DNA of 17,487 nucleotides. Origin: Comamonadaceae bacterium. GTDB taxonomy: Bacteria; Pseudomonadota; Gammaproteobacteria; Burkholderiales; Burkholderiaceae_C. The stretch lies in NCBI GenBank assembly GCA_947458415.1, contig CANGZG010000033.1, forward strand, positions 1-17,487, given 5' to 3'. Both the position numbers and the translations under genes were made by a program. Below the pieces are notes generated by a model. It was not told the origin of the DNA and did not search any database. It saw only the letters and a program-made list of their open reading frames with translations. Positions 7,735-14,433 of the stretch are shown one piece after another; the first letter of the stretch is position 1; the number at the start of each line of letters is the position of its first letter.

Positions 7735-8718
7735 TCAATGCGCAATGTTGATCACCACGTTGCCGATGGTCTTGCCAGCCTCGACGGTCTCGTGTGCCTG
7801 CACGCAATCTTCCAGCGAAAATTCGGCGCCAATGGCGTGAACCAATGCCTGTCGCTGCAACATGTCGGCTAACTCGGTCAAACAAGCCGCGCGTTGAGCC
7901 GGTGTCAGTTCGTAGACCAAGAAAAAACGCAGTGTCAACGAGTTGAACAACAACGGGCGAAAGCTCACTGAAATGTCAGCAGGCGGGTTTGACCCGTAAC
8001 ACACCAACTGACCATGGGGTTTCAAAATACCTTGGGCTGTCCACTGACTTGTCGTTGAAAAATCCATGTCAATGATGCTGTCCGCCCCTTGGCCATCGGT
8101 CAAATGCTTGACCCTGGAAACCACGTCTTCGGTTTTGTAAAAAAGGCAATGGTCTGTGCCAGCGGATGTGGCATGCGCCGCTTTGGCCTCAGAGCCCACG
8201 GTTCCAATCACCACGGCACCGCGCTGCTTGAGCATTTGGGTGACGTAATGCCCCACCGCAGATGACGCGCCTGTGACCAACACCGTTTGTCCTTTGACAT
8301 CGCCAGCCAAGCGAACCGCTTGCAAAGCAGTCAAGCCCGGAATGCCCATGCACGAGCCCGCTTGGAAAGACAGGTGTTCGGGCATGACCACCGCTTGCGC
8401 TGAAGGCAAGCAAATGTATTGGGCCGCCGTGCCATGAGGACGTTGCCATTGACCGTTCCATGTCCACACCCGCTGCCCGATGCGCCCGCGGTCGACGCCC
8501 TCGCCGACAGCATCGATCACACCGGCACCGTCGCTGTGCGGAATGATCATCGGGCCACCCAAAGGGCGGGCCATGCGTGACTTCACATCCGATGGGTTGA
8601 CCCCACTGCAATGCAACTTCACACGCACTTCCCCAGAAGCAGGTTCAGGTGTGGGCTGTTCACCCACTTGCATCACATCTCGGGCGGCACCATTTTTGTC
8701 GTACCAAGCGGCTTTCAT
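7735..8718 (-). CDS. Zinc-independent quinone oxidoreductase-like MDR protein
   Basis: This is a medium-chain dehydrogenase/reductase of the NADPH:quinone reductase (Qor) type, expected to reduce quinones or enones in the cytoplasm. The 327-residue protein from ATG 8718 begins MKAAWYDKNGAARDV, the usual Qor-like opening. A GroES-like domain covers about 1-120, with SGVNPSDVK at 38-46. The Rossmann domain follows, with VLVTGASSAVGHYV (146-159) as the NADPH loop; AxxGG is more usual there than this ASSAVG. The cysteines and histidines that bind zinc in alcohol dehydrogenases are absent. An earlier in-frame ATG at 8724 would make a TGATG overlap with the phaB stop, and a still earlier one at 8751 a 28-base overlap, so translation is probably coupled to phaB. 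It is the last gene of the maiA-to-qor run. The natural substrate cannot be told from sequence. Confidence 0.85.
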   Translation of the reverse strand: MKAAWYDKNGAARDVMQVGEQPTPEPASGEVRVKLHCSGVNPSDVKSRMARPLGGPMIIPHSDGAGVIDAVGEGVDRGRIGQRVWTWNGQWQRPHGTAAQYICLPSAQAVVMPEHLSFQAGSCMGIPGLTALQAVRLAGDVKGQTVLVTGASSAVGHYVTQMLKQRGAVVIGTVGSEAKAAHATSAGTDHCLFYKTEDVVSRVKHLTDGQGADSIIDMDFSTTSQWTAQGILKPHGQLVCYGSNPPADISVSFRPLLFNSLTLRFFLVYELTPAQRAACLTELADMLQRQALVHAIGAEFSLEDCVQAHETVEAGKTIGNVVINIAH

Positions 8719-8723
8719 CTGCA

Positions 8724-9461
8724 TCAACCCATGTGCAATCCACCGTTGCATGAAAAATCAGCACCGGTGGTAAAGCCTGACTCGTCACCGGCCAACCAAC
8801 CGACGATGGAACCGATTTCCTCGGGCGTGCCCAGTCGCTTGACCGGAATCGTGGCCACGATTTTTTCCAATATTTCAGGCTTGATGGCCTTGACCATGTC
8901 GGTGCCGATGTAGCCCGGGCTCACGGTGTTCACTGTGACCCCTTTGTTGGCCATCTCTTGTGCCAACGCCATGGTAAAGCCGTGCATGCCCGCCTTGGCA
9001 GCCGAGTAATTGGTTTGACCAGATTGCCCTTTTTCGCCGTTGACAGATGAAATTTGAATGATGCGGCCCCAGCCTTTGTCCACCATGCCGGGAACCACCT
9101 GTTTGGTCACATTGAACATGGCATTCAAATTGGTGTCGATCACCGCTTTCCAATCTTCTGGCGTCATTTTCAAAAACATGCGGTCACGGGTGATGCCTGC
9201 GTTGTTCACCAACACATCAATCACGCCATGTTCAGCCACCGATTTGGAGAAAGCGGCCGTGGTGGATTCCCAATCAGCCACATTACCGACAGAGGCATAA
9301 AAGGTGTAACCCAAAGCTTTTTGCTCATTGAGCCATTTGTCAAAGTCACGGCTGGGTCCGCAACCCGCGATGACTTTGTAGCCCATTTTGTGCAGACGCT
9401 GGCAAATGGCGGTTCCGATGCCGCCCATGCCACCGGTGACATATGCAATTTTTTGACTCAT
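8724..9461 (-). CDS. phaB: Acetoacetyl-CoA reductase PhaB (NADPH)
   Basis: PhaB reduces acetoacetyl-CoA to (R)-3-hydroxybutyryl-CoA, the monomer for PHA synthase. The 245-residue SDR protein is nearly colinear with the 246-residue Ralstonia enzyme. The nucleotide loop is TGGMGGIG (9-16), and NNAGITRD stands at 86-93. The catalytic residues are Ser138/139, Tyr152 and Lys156 (QTNYSAAKAG). The substrate-loop segment TVSPGYIGTDMVKAI (179-193) and the C-terminal end TGADFSCNGGLHMG are PhaB hallmarks. AAGGAAG on the minus strand (9475-9469) is 7 bases before the start. phaC lies 34 bp upstream on the same strand, and the Qor-like gene follows with touching or overlapping ends, so the three are probably co-transcribed. 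The usual phaA between phaC and phaB is missing here. Confidence 0.96.
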   Translation of the reverse strand: MSQKIAYVTGGMGGIGTAICQRLHKMGYKVIAGCGPSRDFDKWLNEQKALGYTFYASVGNVADWESTTAAFSKSVAEHGVIDVLVNNAGITRDRMFLKMTPEDWKAVIDTNLNAMFNVTKQVVPGMVDKGWGRIIQISSVNGEKGQSGQTNYSAAKAGMHGFTMALAQEMANKGVTVNTVSPGYIGTDMVKAIKPEILEKIVATIPVKRLGTPEEIGSIVGWLAGDESGFTTGADFSCNGGLHMG

Positions 9462-9468
9462 GTGGTTT

Positions 9469-9475
9469 CTTCCTT
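9469..9475 (-). promoter_or_regulatory. Ribosome binding site of phaB
   Basis: AAGGAAG on the minus strand, 7 bases before ATG 9461, in the 34-bp phaC-phaB gap. Confidence 0.65.
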
Positions 9476-9495
9476 AAGTGGTTTGGTAGATGAAT

Positions 9496-11085
9496 TCACG
9501 ACGCTTTGGCTTTGACATAGCGACCTGGCGCGGGCTCGATGGCTTTGTGTTTGCCTCTGCCAAATTGTTTGGGCGCAGCGACTTGCTGTCCCGCATGTTT
9601 CTTCAACCAGGCATACCAATCGGTCCACCAACTGCCTGGCTTTTCATCTGCTTGGGCCAGCCAGTCGTCCAGCGATTGGGGGAATTGGTTGGACGCAGAC
9701 AACCAGTGGCTTCGTTTACCTGATGCAGGCGGATTGATCACGCCGGCGATGTGTCCAGAAGCACCCATGACAAATCGTTTGGGGCCGGGCAACACTTGGG
9801 TGGAGGCGTACGCAGCGGTGATCGGCACGATGTGGTCTTCGCGGGAGCCATAGATGTACATCGGGATGTCAACTTTGCGTAAATCGATCGGCTCTCCCGC
9901 AATGCGTGCTTTGCCCGGCTTGATCAAATTGTTTTCAAGGTAGGTTTGACGCAAATACCAAGCGTACAGCGGGCCAGGCAAATTGGTGGCATCGCTGTTC
10001 CAGTAAAGCAAATCGAAAGGCGGCGGTGTTTCACCTTTGAGGTAATTGCCCACCACGTAATTCCAAACCAAATCATTGGGTCGCAAGAAGCTGAACGTCG
10101 AGGCCATGTCACGCCCCGCCATCAAACCACCCTTCGAAAACTGGGCTTCGCGAAATTGCACGAAGGCTTCGTCAATGAACACATCCAACACGCCGACATC
10201 GGTGAAATCGACCAAGGTTGTCAACAAGGTTGCACTCGCCACCGGGTCTTCGCCTCGCGCCGCCAGCACGGCCAAGGCGCTGGTAAGCAAGGTGCCCCCC
10301 ACACAAAATCCCAAGGTGTTGATTTGGGGCATGTTGCCAATCGCTTGTGCGACTTCAATGGCTTGGATGACGCCCTTTTCAACGTAATCGTCCCATGTCG
10401 CATGGCTTAACTCGGCGTCCGGGTTGCGCCAACTGACCACAAATGTGCGGTGACCTTGCTCAACCACATGCCGAATGAACGAATTGGCGGGCTGCAGGTC
10501 AAGAATGTAGAACTTGTTGATGCACGGCGGGACCAACAAAAACGGGCGTTGGTACACCTTGGCGGTCAAGGGCTTGTATTCAATCAACTGAAAAATTTCG
10601 TTCTCGAACACCACCGCGCCTTCACTGGTGGCGACATTTTTTCCGACTTCAAATTGGCTTTCGTCGGTCATCGAGACATGCCCTTGTTGCAAGTCATGCA
10701 ACATGTTTTGCAAGCCCTTGACGATGCTCTCGCCTTTGGTGTCTATCGCTTTTTGCTGGGCCTCGGCGTTGAATGCCAAAAAGTTGCTGGGCGAAGCCGC
10801 TGCGATCCATTGCTCCACCGAGAACCGAATGCGCGCACGGGTTTTGTCATCGGTATCAACCATGTCGGTCATGGCCAACAACGTGCGTGCATTGAGTAAA
10901 TACATTGCCGCAGAAAATGCAGCGACAGGGTTGTGTTGCCAAGCCTCTGCCGCAAAACGGCGGTCTTTGAGAGTCGGGTTGGATTGAAGCCCTTGCTGCC
11001 AGAGTTCCTGCATTTCCTGGCTGTACTGAGCCTGCAGTTTCGCCAACTGGTCTGGGGGAAAACTGAGGACGGGTAGTGGCTTCAT
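9496..11085 (-). CDS. phaC: Class I poly(3-hydroxyalkanoate) synthase PhaC
   Basis: PhaC polymerises (R)-3-hydroxyacyl-CoA into polyester at the surface of PHA granules. From ATG 11085 it has 529 residues, somewhat shorter than the 589 of the Ralstonia enzyme; the difference lies mainly in the poorly conserved N-terminus. The lipase-like box GFCVGG carries nucleophile Cys261, with Asp417 (GSREDHIVP) and His445 (GASGHIAGVINPP) completing the triad. PPCINKFYILDL (about 186-197) and the WNSDATNLPGP and NNLIKPGK segments are class I signatures. No PhaE or PhaR subunit is needed or seen. The start is uncertain: a TTG at 11100 would add five residues, and neither start has a good Shine-Dalgarno. 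A strong hairpin (11101-11132) fills the gap to pgeF just upstream, so expression may depend on readthrough from pgeF or on a promoter inside it. Confidence 0.95.
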   Translation of the reverse strand: MKPLPVLSFPPDQLAKLQAQYSQEMQELWQQGLQSNPTLKDRRFAAEAWQHNPVAAFSAAMYLLNARTLLAMTDMVDTDDKTRARIRFSVEQWIAAASPSNFLAFNAEAQQKAIDTKGESIVKGLQNMLHDLQQGHVSMTDESQFEVGKNVATSEGAVVFENEIFQLIEYKPLTAKVYQRPFLLVPPCINKFYILDLQPANSFIRHVVEQGHRTFVVSWRNPDAELSHATWDDYVEKGVIQAIEVAQAIGNMPQINTLGFCVGGTLLTSALAVLAARGEDPVASATLLTTLVDFTDVGVLDVFIDEAFVQFREAQFSKGGLMAGRDMASTFSFLRPNDLVWNYVVGNYLKGETPPPFDLLYWNSDATNLPGPLYAWYLRQTYLENNLIKPGKARIAGEPIDLRKVDIPMYIYGSREDHIVPITAAYASTQVLPGPKRFVMGASGHIAGVINPPASGKRSHWLSASNQFPQSLDDWLAQADEKPGSWWTDWYAWLKKHAGQQVAAPKQFGRGKHKAIEPAPGRYVKAKAS

Positions 11086-11100
11086 GGACGAGTTTTTCAA

Positions 11101-11132
11101 GCGTGTCGATGAATCTTAAGTCATCAACCCGC
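11101..11132 (-). terminator. Strong hairpin between pgeF and phaC (terminator or leader element)
   Basis: On the minus strand GTTGATGA (11128-11121) pairs with TCATCGAC (11112-11105), 8 pairs including one G-U. After one mismatch, GCG (11132-11130) pairs with CGC (11103-11101). The loop is 8 bases. There is no run of T downstream, so it is not a textbook intrinsic terminator. It ends right where phaC begins, so it could trim or attenuate readthrough, or control access to the phaC start. The structure is visible; its function is inferred. Confidence 0.5.
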
Positions 11133-11149
11133 ACGAATACTGACAACAC

Positions 11150-11905
11150 TCAAACCAATGCAATGCCCACGGCAAATCTGCCGCTCACGCCATCCCTTCG
11201 ATGTGAGTAAAAAAGTTCTGGCTGTGAGAATGTGCACCAACTTGGGCGGCTGTCATTGCCTTCTGCCCGCATGATGCCGCGTTGACGCAATCGAAGCCTG
11301 GCCAGCCATGCCAAATCAGCCAAATACTTGCCCGGCTGAGAAGTCTCAGAAAACGCTGTCTTCGCTTGGTCATCTCTGTCGCAAAACACCCGCCTGACGT
11401 CCTCACCCACCTCAAACGCCAAGGGGCCGATGCAAGGGCCCAGCCAGACTTTGCAATCCTCTGTTGAACCATGATGCGCCAAACAATCCAAGGTGTGCTC
11501 GATCACCCCAGCCGCCAATCCCCTCCAACCCGCATGGGCGGCGGCCACCACACCGGCTGTCGGCAGGTAAAAAAGCAAAGGCAAGCAATCGGCCACCATG
11601 ATGGTGCAAGCGAGGTTTTTCTCTAAGGTGAAACATGCATCGGCTGAAGCCATGGCTTGTTCGGGCGGCAGGGGCAAACGAACCACTTGGGTGCCATGCA
11701 CTTGTTGCATGAACACGGTTTGGGTGCCCCACATGCTTTCAAGCCGTAGGCGGTTGAGGGACACGTGCAAAGGGTCATCCCCGACATGGTCACCCAAATT
11801 CAAACTGTCGTAGGGTGCAGAAGAACAACCACCCAGCCGGGTGCTGCAAAACAACTTGGCACCAGGCCAGTGGGGTAACTCAAACCTCAAAATCGGGACA
11901 CGCAC
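11150..11905 (-). CDS. pgeF: Peptidoglycan editing factor PgeF / YfiH-type laccase-domain protein
   Basis: This family (formerly polyphenol oxidase/laccase domain, DUF152) removes wrongly incorporated residues from peptidoglycan precursors in E. coli, and related proteins act on purine nucleosides. The zinc ligands are His in QQVHGTQVV, Cys in VADCLPLL and His in AAAHAGWRGLAAG, at residues 70, 107 and 124 counted from GTG 11905. FCSTRLGGCSSAPYDSLNLG near the N-terminus and LGPCIGPLAFEVGEDV are further family blocks. The start is unclear because there is no in-frame ATG ahead of the conserved region. Candidates are TTG 11950 (266 residues, 71 bases inside maiA), GTG 11905 (251 residues, 26-base overlap) and TTG 11890 (246 residues, closest to E. 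coli length). None has a Shine-Dalgarno, so translation may be coupled to maiA. I chose GTG as a compromise. phaC follows after a hairpin. Confidence 0.9.
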   Translation of the reverse strand: MRVPILRFELPHWPGAKLFCSTRLGGCSSAPYDSLNLGDHVGDDPLHVSLNRLRLESMWGTQTVFMQQVHGTQVVRLPLPPEQAMASADACFTLEKNLACTIMVADCLPLLFYLPTAGVVAAAHAGWRGLAAGVIEHTLDCLAHHGSTEDCKVWLGPCIGPLAFEVGEDVRRVFCDRDDQAKTAFSETSQPGKYLADLAWLARLRLRQRGIMRAEGNDSRPSWCTFSQPELFYSHRRDGVSGRFAVGIALV

Positions 11906-12518
11906 TGGGCTGGGCTTGTTGAAAAGCGGGCAAGGCCATGCATGCGTCAAAAATGGCCATGGTTTTGGTTAAGCCCGAGAAGTCCACATTGAAACGCTTG
12001 CCATTGAAAATTTGCGGCACCAGCGTGCAATCGGCAAGGCTGGGCGTGTCACCATGGCAATACTGGCCCGTCTCACCCGCAGCCAGTTGCTTTTCAAAGG
12101 CCTCCAAACCTAACCTGACCCAATGCCTGTACCACGTGTTTTTTTGGTCTTCGTCCAGTTTGAGCGAATTGGACAGGTACTTGAGCACGCGCAAATTGTT
12201 CACCGGGTGAATTTCACATGCGATCGACTGCGACAAGGCCCTGACCCTGGCGCGACCAGCGGCATCGGCAGGAAGCAAAGCTGGGGTGGGATGCGTTTCA
12301 TCCAGGTATTCGATGATCGCCATGGATTGCGTCAAGCGCAAACCATCGACCTCCAGCACGGGCACCAAAGCGTCGGCGTTGATTTGCGTGAAATCCTCGT
12401 TGAATTGCTCACCCCGCGCCAAATGGACTGAGACATATTCATACGATAAGCCTTTGATGGCGAGTGCGATTCTGACCCTGAAGGAAGCAGAGGAACGAAA
12501 GTAATTGTGAAGTTTCAT
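11880..12518 (-). CDS. maiA: Maleylacetoacetate isomerase / zeta-class glutathione S-transferase
   Basis: This family uses glutathione to isomerise maleylacetoacetate to fumarylacetoacetate in tyrosine/homogentisate breakdown; close relatives isomerise maleylpyruvate. The 212-residue protein from ATG 12518 begins MKLHNYFRSSASFRVRIALA. Ser9-Ser10 correspond to the zeta-class SSC motif, but the cysteine is Ala11, as I recall for several bacterial members. The thioredoxin-fold domain runs to about residue 80, with VPVLEVDGLRLTQSMAIIEYLDE carrying the glutathione-binding cis-Pro and Gln-Ser. The helical domain follows, with HPVNNLRVLKYL and GDTPSLADCTLVPQIFNGKRF as zeta-class blocks. An open frame continues upstream to 12614, but that extension has no family resemblance. 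The gene heads the maiA-pgeF-phaC-phaB-qor run. No fumarylacetoacetase or homogentisate gene is nearby, so the exact substrate is inferred. Confidence 0.88.
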   Translation of the reverse strand: MKLHNYFRSSASFRVRIALAIKGLSYEYVSVHLARGEQFNEDFTQINADALVPVLEVDGLRLTQSMAIIEYLDETHPTPALLPADAAGRARVRALSQSIACEIHPVNNLRVLKYLSNSLKLDEDQKNTWYRHWVRLGLEAFEKQLAAGETGQYCHGDTPSLADCTLVPQIFNGKRFNVDFSGLTKTMAIFDACMALPAFQQAQPSACPDFEV

Positions 12519-12601
12519 GGCCTTGAGGATAACGCCAAACCCAGAACCCTGAGCGTCGATCGGGGTCTGACCTAAACTCAGGCAATGACAGGTTTTCCCC
12601 T

Positions 12602-13177
12602 GTGGCCACTCCAAATATCACCATGCCCCACCCCGTCGCAGGCTCGATCAAACATTGCAAATCCTGTGGCACCGCCGTGGTGCAACGCTTACCCGACGAT
12701 GGGGACGCCCGCATGCGGGCTGTTTGCCCTGCTTGCCACACGGTGCATTACGAAAATCCGTTGAATGTGGTGGGAACCATTCCAGTTTGGCAGAACCAGG
12801 TTTTGCTGTGCAAACGAAACATAGAACCGCGAAAAGGCTATTGGACATTGCCTGCAGGGTTCATGGAACTCAGAGAAACGCTGATGGAAGGCGCAGCCCG
12901 AGAAACCGACGAAGAGGCTGGCGCGCAGATCGTGATGCAAGCGTTGTTCACCATCATCGATGTGCCACGCGTGGGTCAGGTGCATTTTTTCTTTCGCGCC
13001 GAATTGCAAAGCCCGGTGTTCAACCCCGGTCATGAAACCCAAGAAGCACGCTTGTTTGCCGAGTCCGATATTCCTTGGGACGATTTGGCGTTCAAGACGG
13101 TCAAAGAAACCTTGCGCCGTTATTTTGCAGACCGTGCCAAAGGTGAATTTGGCTTACACACCCTGGCCATACATTGA
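12602..13177 (+). CDS. Nudix hydrolase with N-terminal zinc ribbon
   Basis: Nudix proteins hydrolyse nucleoside diphosphates linked to another group, using Mg2+ at the Nudix helix. This one has 191 residues from GTG 12602 (weak ACAGG upstream) or 184 from ATG 12623. An N-terminal zinc ribbon, Cys19-x2-Cys22 and Cys42-x2-Cys45 (FCxxCG / VCPACHTVHYENP-like), places it with the Nudix_N_2 (zinc-ribbon) Nudix proteins of the NudC/ADP-ribose-pyrophosphatase-like type. The Nudix box is complete at 86-108: G-x5-E-x7-RE-x2-EE-x-G, with GFMELRETLMEGAARETDEE visible. YWTLPAGFME just before it is typical. It lacks the second half of NudC. It diverges from maiA across 83 bp and converges on the acyl-CoA dehydrogenase gene with a 12-bp gap. 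The substrate is not predictable here. Confidence 0.9.
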   Translation: MATPNITMPHPVAGSIKHCKSCGTAVVQRLPDDGDARMRAVCPACHTVHYENPLNVVGTIPVWQNQVLLCKRNIEPRKGYWTLPAGFMELRETLMEGAARETDEEAGAQIVMQALFTIIDVPRVGQVHFFFRAELQSPVFNPGHETQEARLFAESDIPWDDLAFKTVKETLRRYFADRAKGEFGLHTLAIH

Positions 13178-13179
13178 GA

Positions 13180-13205
13180 CTTGGCTGGCTTACTTCAGCC
13201 CCAAG
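13180..13205. terminator. Possible bidirectional terminator between Nudix and acyl-CoA dehydrogenase genes
   Basis: CTTGGCTG (13180-13187) can pair with CAGCC-CC-AAG (13196-13205), eight pairs with a two-base bulge and an 8-base loop. It spans the 12-bp convergent gap and the last codons of the dehydrogenase gene. No T-tract is present, so this is a weak call. Confidence 0.3.
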
Positions 13206-14353
13206 CCCATGCTGCGGGTGATCACCTCTTTCATGATCTCGTTGGTGCCGCCATAAATTCTTTGGACCCTGGCGTCTGCGTAAGCGCGGGTGATCGGGTA
13301 TTCCCACATGTAACCACTGCCACCGTGCAATTGCACACATTCATCCATGACTTTGCATTGCAGATCGGTGGTCCAGTACTTGGCCATGCTGGCGGTGGCG
13401 GTGTCGAGTTTGTCTTGCAGTAACAGTTCGGTGCATTTGTCGACAAACACCTGAGCGATTTGCACTTCGGTTTGCAACTCAGCGAGCGTGAAACGCGTGT
13501 TTTGAAACGCGGCCACCGATTGGCCAAAGACTTGTCGTTGTTTGACAAAGTCCAGCGTCCAATGGATGGCCGCTTGGGAGGCCGCCACGGCGCCGATGGC
13601 AATTTGCAAACGCTCCCAAGGCAGTTGTTCCATCAAACAAATGAACCCTCGGTTCAGAAAATCAGCGCCGCCCAACACACTGTCGGCAGGCAAATGCACG
13701 TTATCGAAAAACAATTCGCATGTGTCTTGCGCTTTCAACCCCAATTTGTGCAAAGGCTTGCCCTTGGTAAAGCCAGGGGTGTTGGCAGGCACCAAGAACA
13801 AACTGGTTCCTTTGGCGCCCGCAGATGGGTTGGTTTTGGCCACCACAATGACCAAGTCTGAATGCCAACCGTTGGTGATGTACGTTTTGCTGCCATTGAG
13901 CAAAAAACTGCCATCGGATTGCTGCATGGCTGTGGTTTTGATGCCTTGCAAATCGCTGCCAGCCGAGGGTTCGGTCATGGCGATGGCGCCGACCATCTCG
14001 CCCGAGGACAGTTTGGGCAAGTAATGGGATTTTTGCGCTTCGGTTCCATAGTGCAACAGGTACGGCGACACGATTTCCGAATGCAGTCCGTACCCGATGC
14101 CAGTGAAGCCGCCTGCGCTCAGCTCTTCAATCTGCACCACTGAAAACAATTTGTCAGCATCTGCGCCGCCGTATTCGGCGGGCATGCTCATGTTCAAAAA
14201 ACCCAAAGCACCGGCTTTTTTCCAAACAGCTTTGTCCACGTAGCCTTGTGCTTCCCATGCGGCGTGAAAAGGCGCAATTTCCGCTTGCATGAAGCGACGA
14301 AAACTGTCGCGAAATGCATCGTGGTCTGGGCTAAAAATGTTTCTTTCAATCAT
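13190..14353 (-). CDS. Acyl-CoA dehydrogenase, long-chain (LCAD/IVD) type
   Basis: This FAD flavoenzyme should carry out the first oxidation of acyl-CoA, passing electrons to ETF. From ATG 14353 it has 387 residues, normal for the family. Both acyl-CoA dehydrogenase signatures are present: AIAMTEPSAGSDLQG (124-138) and QLHGGSGYMWEYPITRAYAD (341-360). Short-chain enzymes have the catalytic base in YEGT near the C-terminus; here that site reads IYGGTNEIMKE (Gly368). The base is instead Glu247 in QLPWERLQIA, the position used by mammalian long-chain and isovaleryl-CoA dehydrogenases. The C-terminal third resembles LCAD closely. The start is supported by AAAAGGG about five bases upstream; an open extension to 14581 overlaps lctP and is not coding. 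It diverges from lctP across 80 bp. Chain-length preference is not certain. Confidence 0.93.
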   Translation of the reverse strand: MIERNIFSPDHDAFRDSFRRFMQAEIAPFHAAWEAQGYVDKAVWKKAGALGFLNMSMPAEYGGADADKLFSVVQIEELSAGGFTGIGYGLHSEIVSPYLLHYGTEAQKSHYLPKLSSGEMVGAIAMTEPSAGSDLQGIKTTAMQQSDGSFLLNGSKTYITNGWHSDLVIVVAKTNPSAGAKGTSLFLVPANTPGFTKGKPLHKLGLKAQDTCELFFDNVHLPADSVLGGADFLNRGFICLMEQLPWERLQIAIGAVAASQAAIHWTLDFVKQRQVFGQSVAAFQNTRFTLAELQTEVQIAQVFVDKCTELLLQDKLDTATASMAKYWTTDLQCKVMDECVQLHGGSGYMWEYPITRAYADARVQRIYGGTNEIMKEVITRSMGLGLK

Positions 14354-14433
14354 GTGACCCTTTTCTGTACCATGGGAAAACCCTGTGATTGATCTTCCTA
14401 TAATTTTCTTTTTTATGTTTTGGAGTATCCCAA
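14354..14433. promoter_or_regulatory. Divergent promoter region of acyl-CoA dehydrogenase gene and lctP
   Basis: A perfect TATAAT at 14399-14404 on the plus strand is a plausible -10 for lctP, about 30 bases before its ATG. The -35 is weak (GAAAAC at the 17-base spacing), so an activator may be needed. The lctP Shine-Dalgarno is GGAG at 14422-14425, 8 bases before ATG. The minus-strand promoter for the dehydrogenase gene must share these 80 bases, but I could not place it. Confidence 0.45.

Noticed and set aside
10856..11149. 97-codon minus-strand frame starting upstream of phaC, considered as a frameshifted PhaC N-terminus
   Set aside because: Its translation shows no PhaC-like segment, and the PhaC frame itself is continuous through the conserved region.
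11941..11946. Short palindromic CATGC/GCATG-type words here and elsewhere
   Set aside because: They occur as isolated short words inside coding sequence, as expected by chance.
12519..12614. N-terminal extension of the maiA frame
   Set aside because: Zeta-class glutathione transferases start just before the KLHNYFRSS block; the extension overlaps the Nudix gene start.
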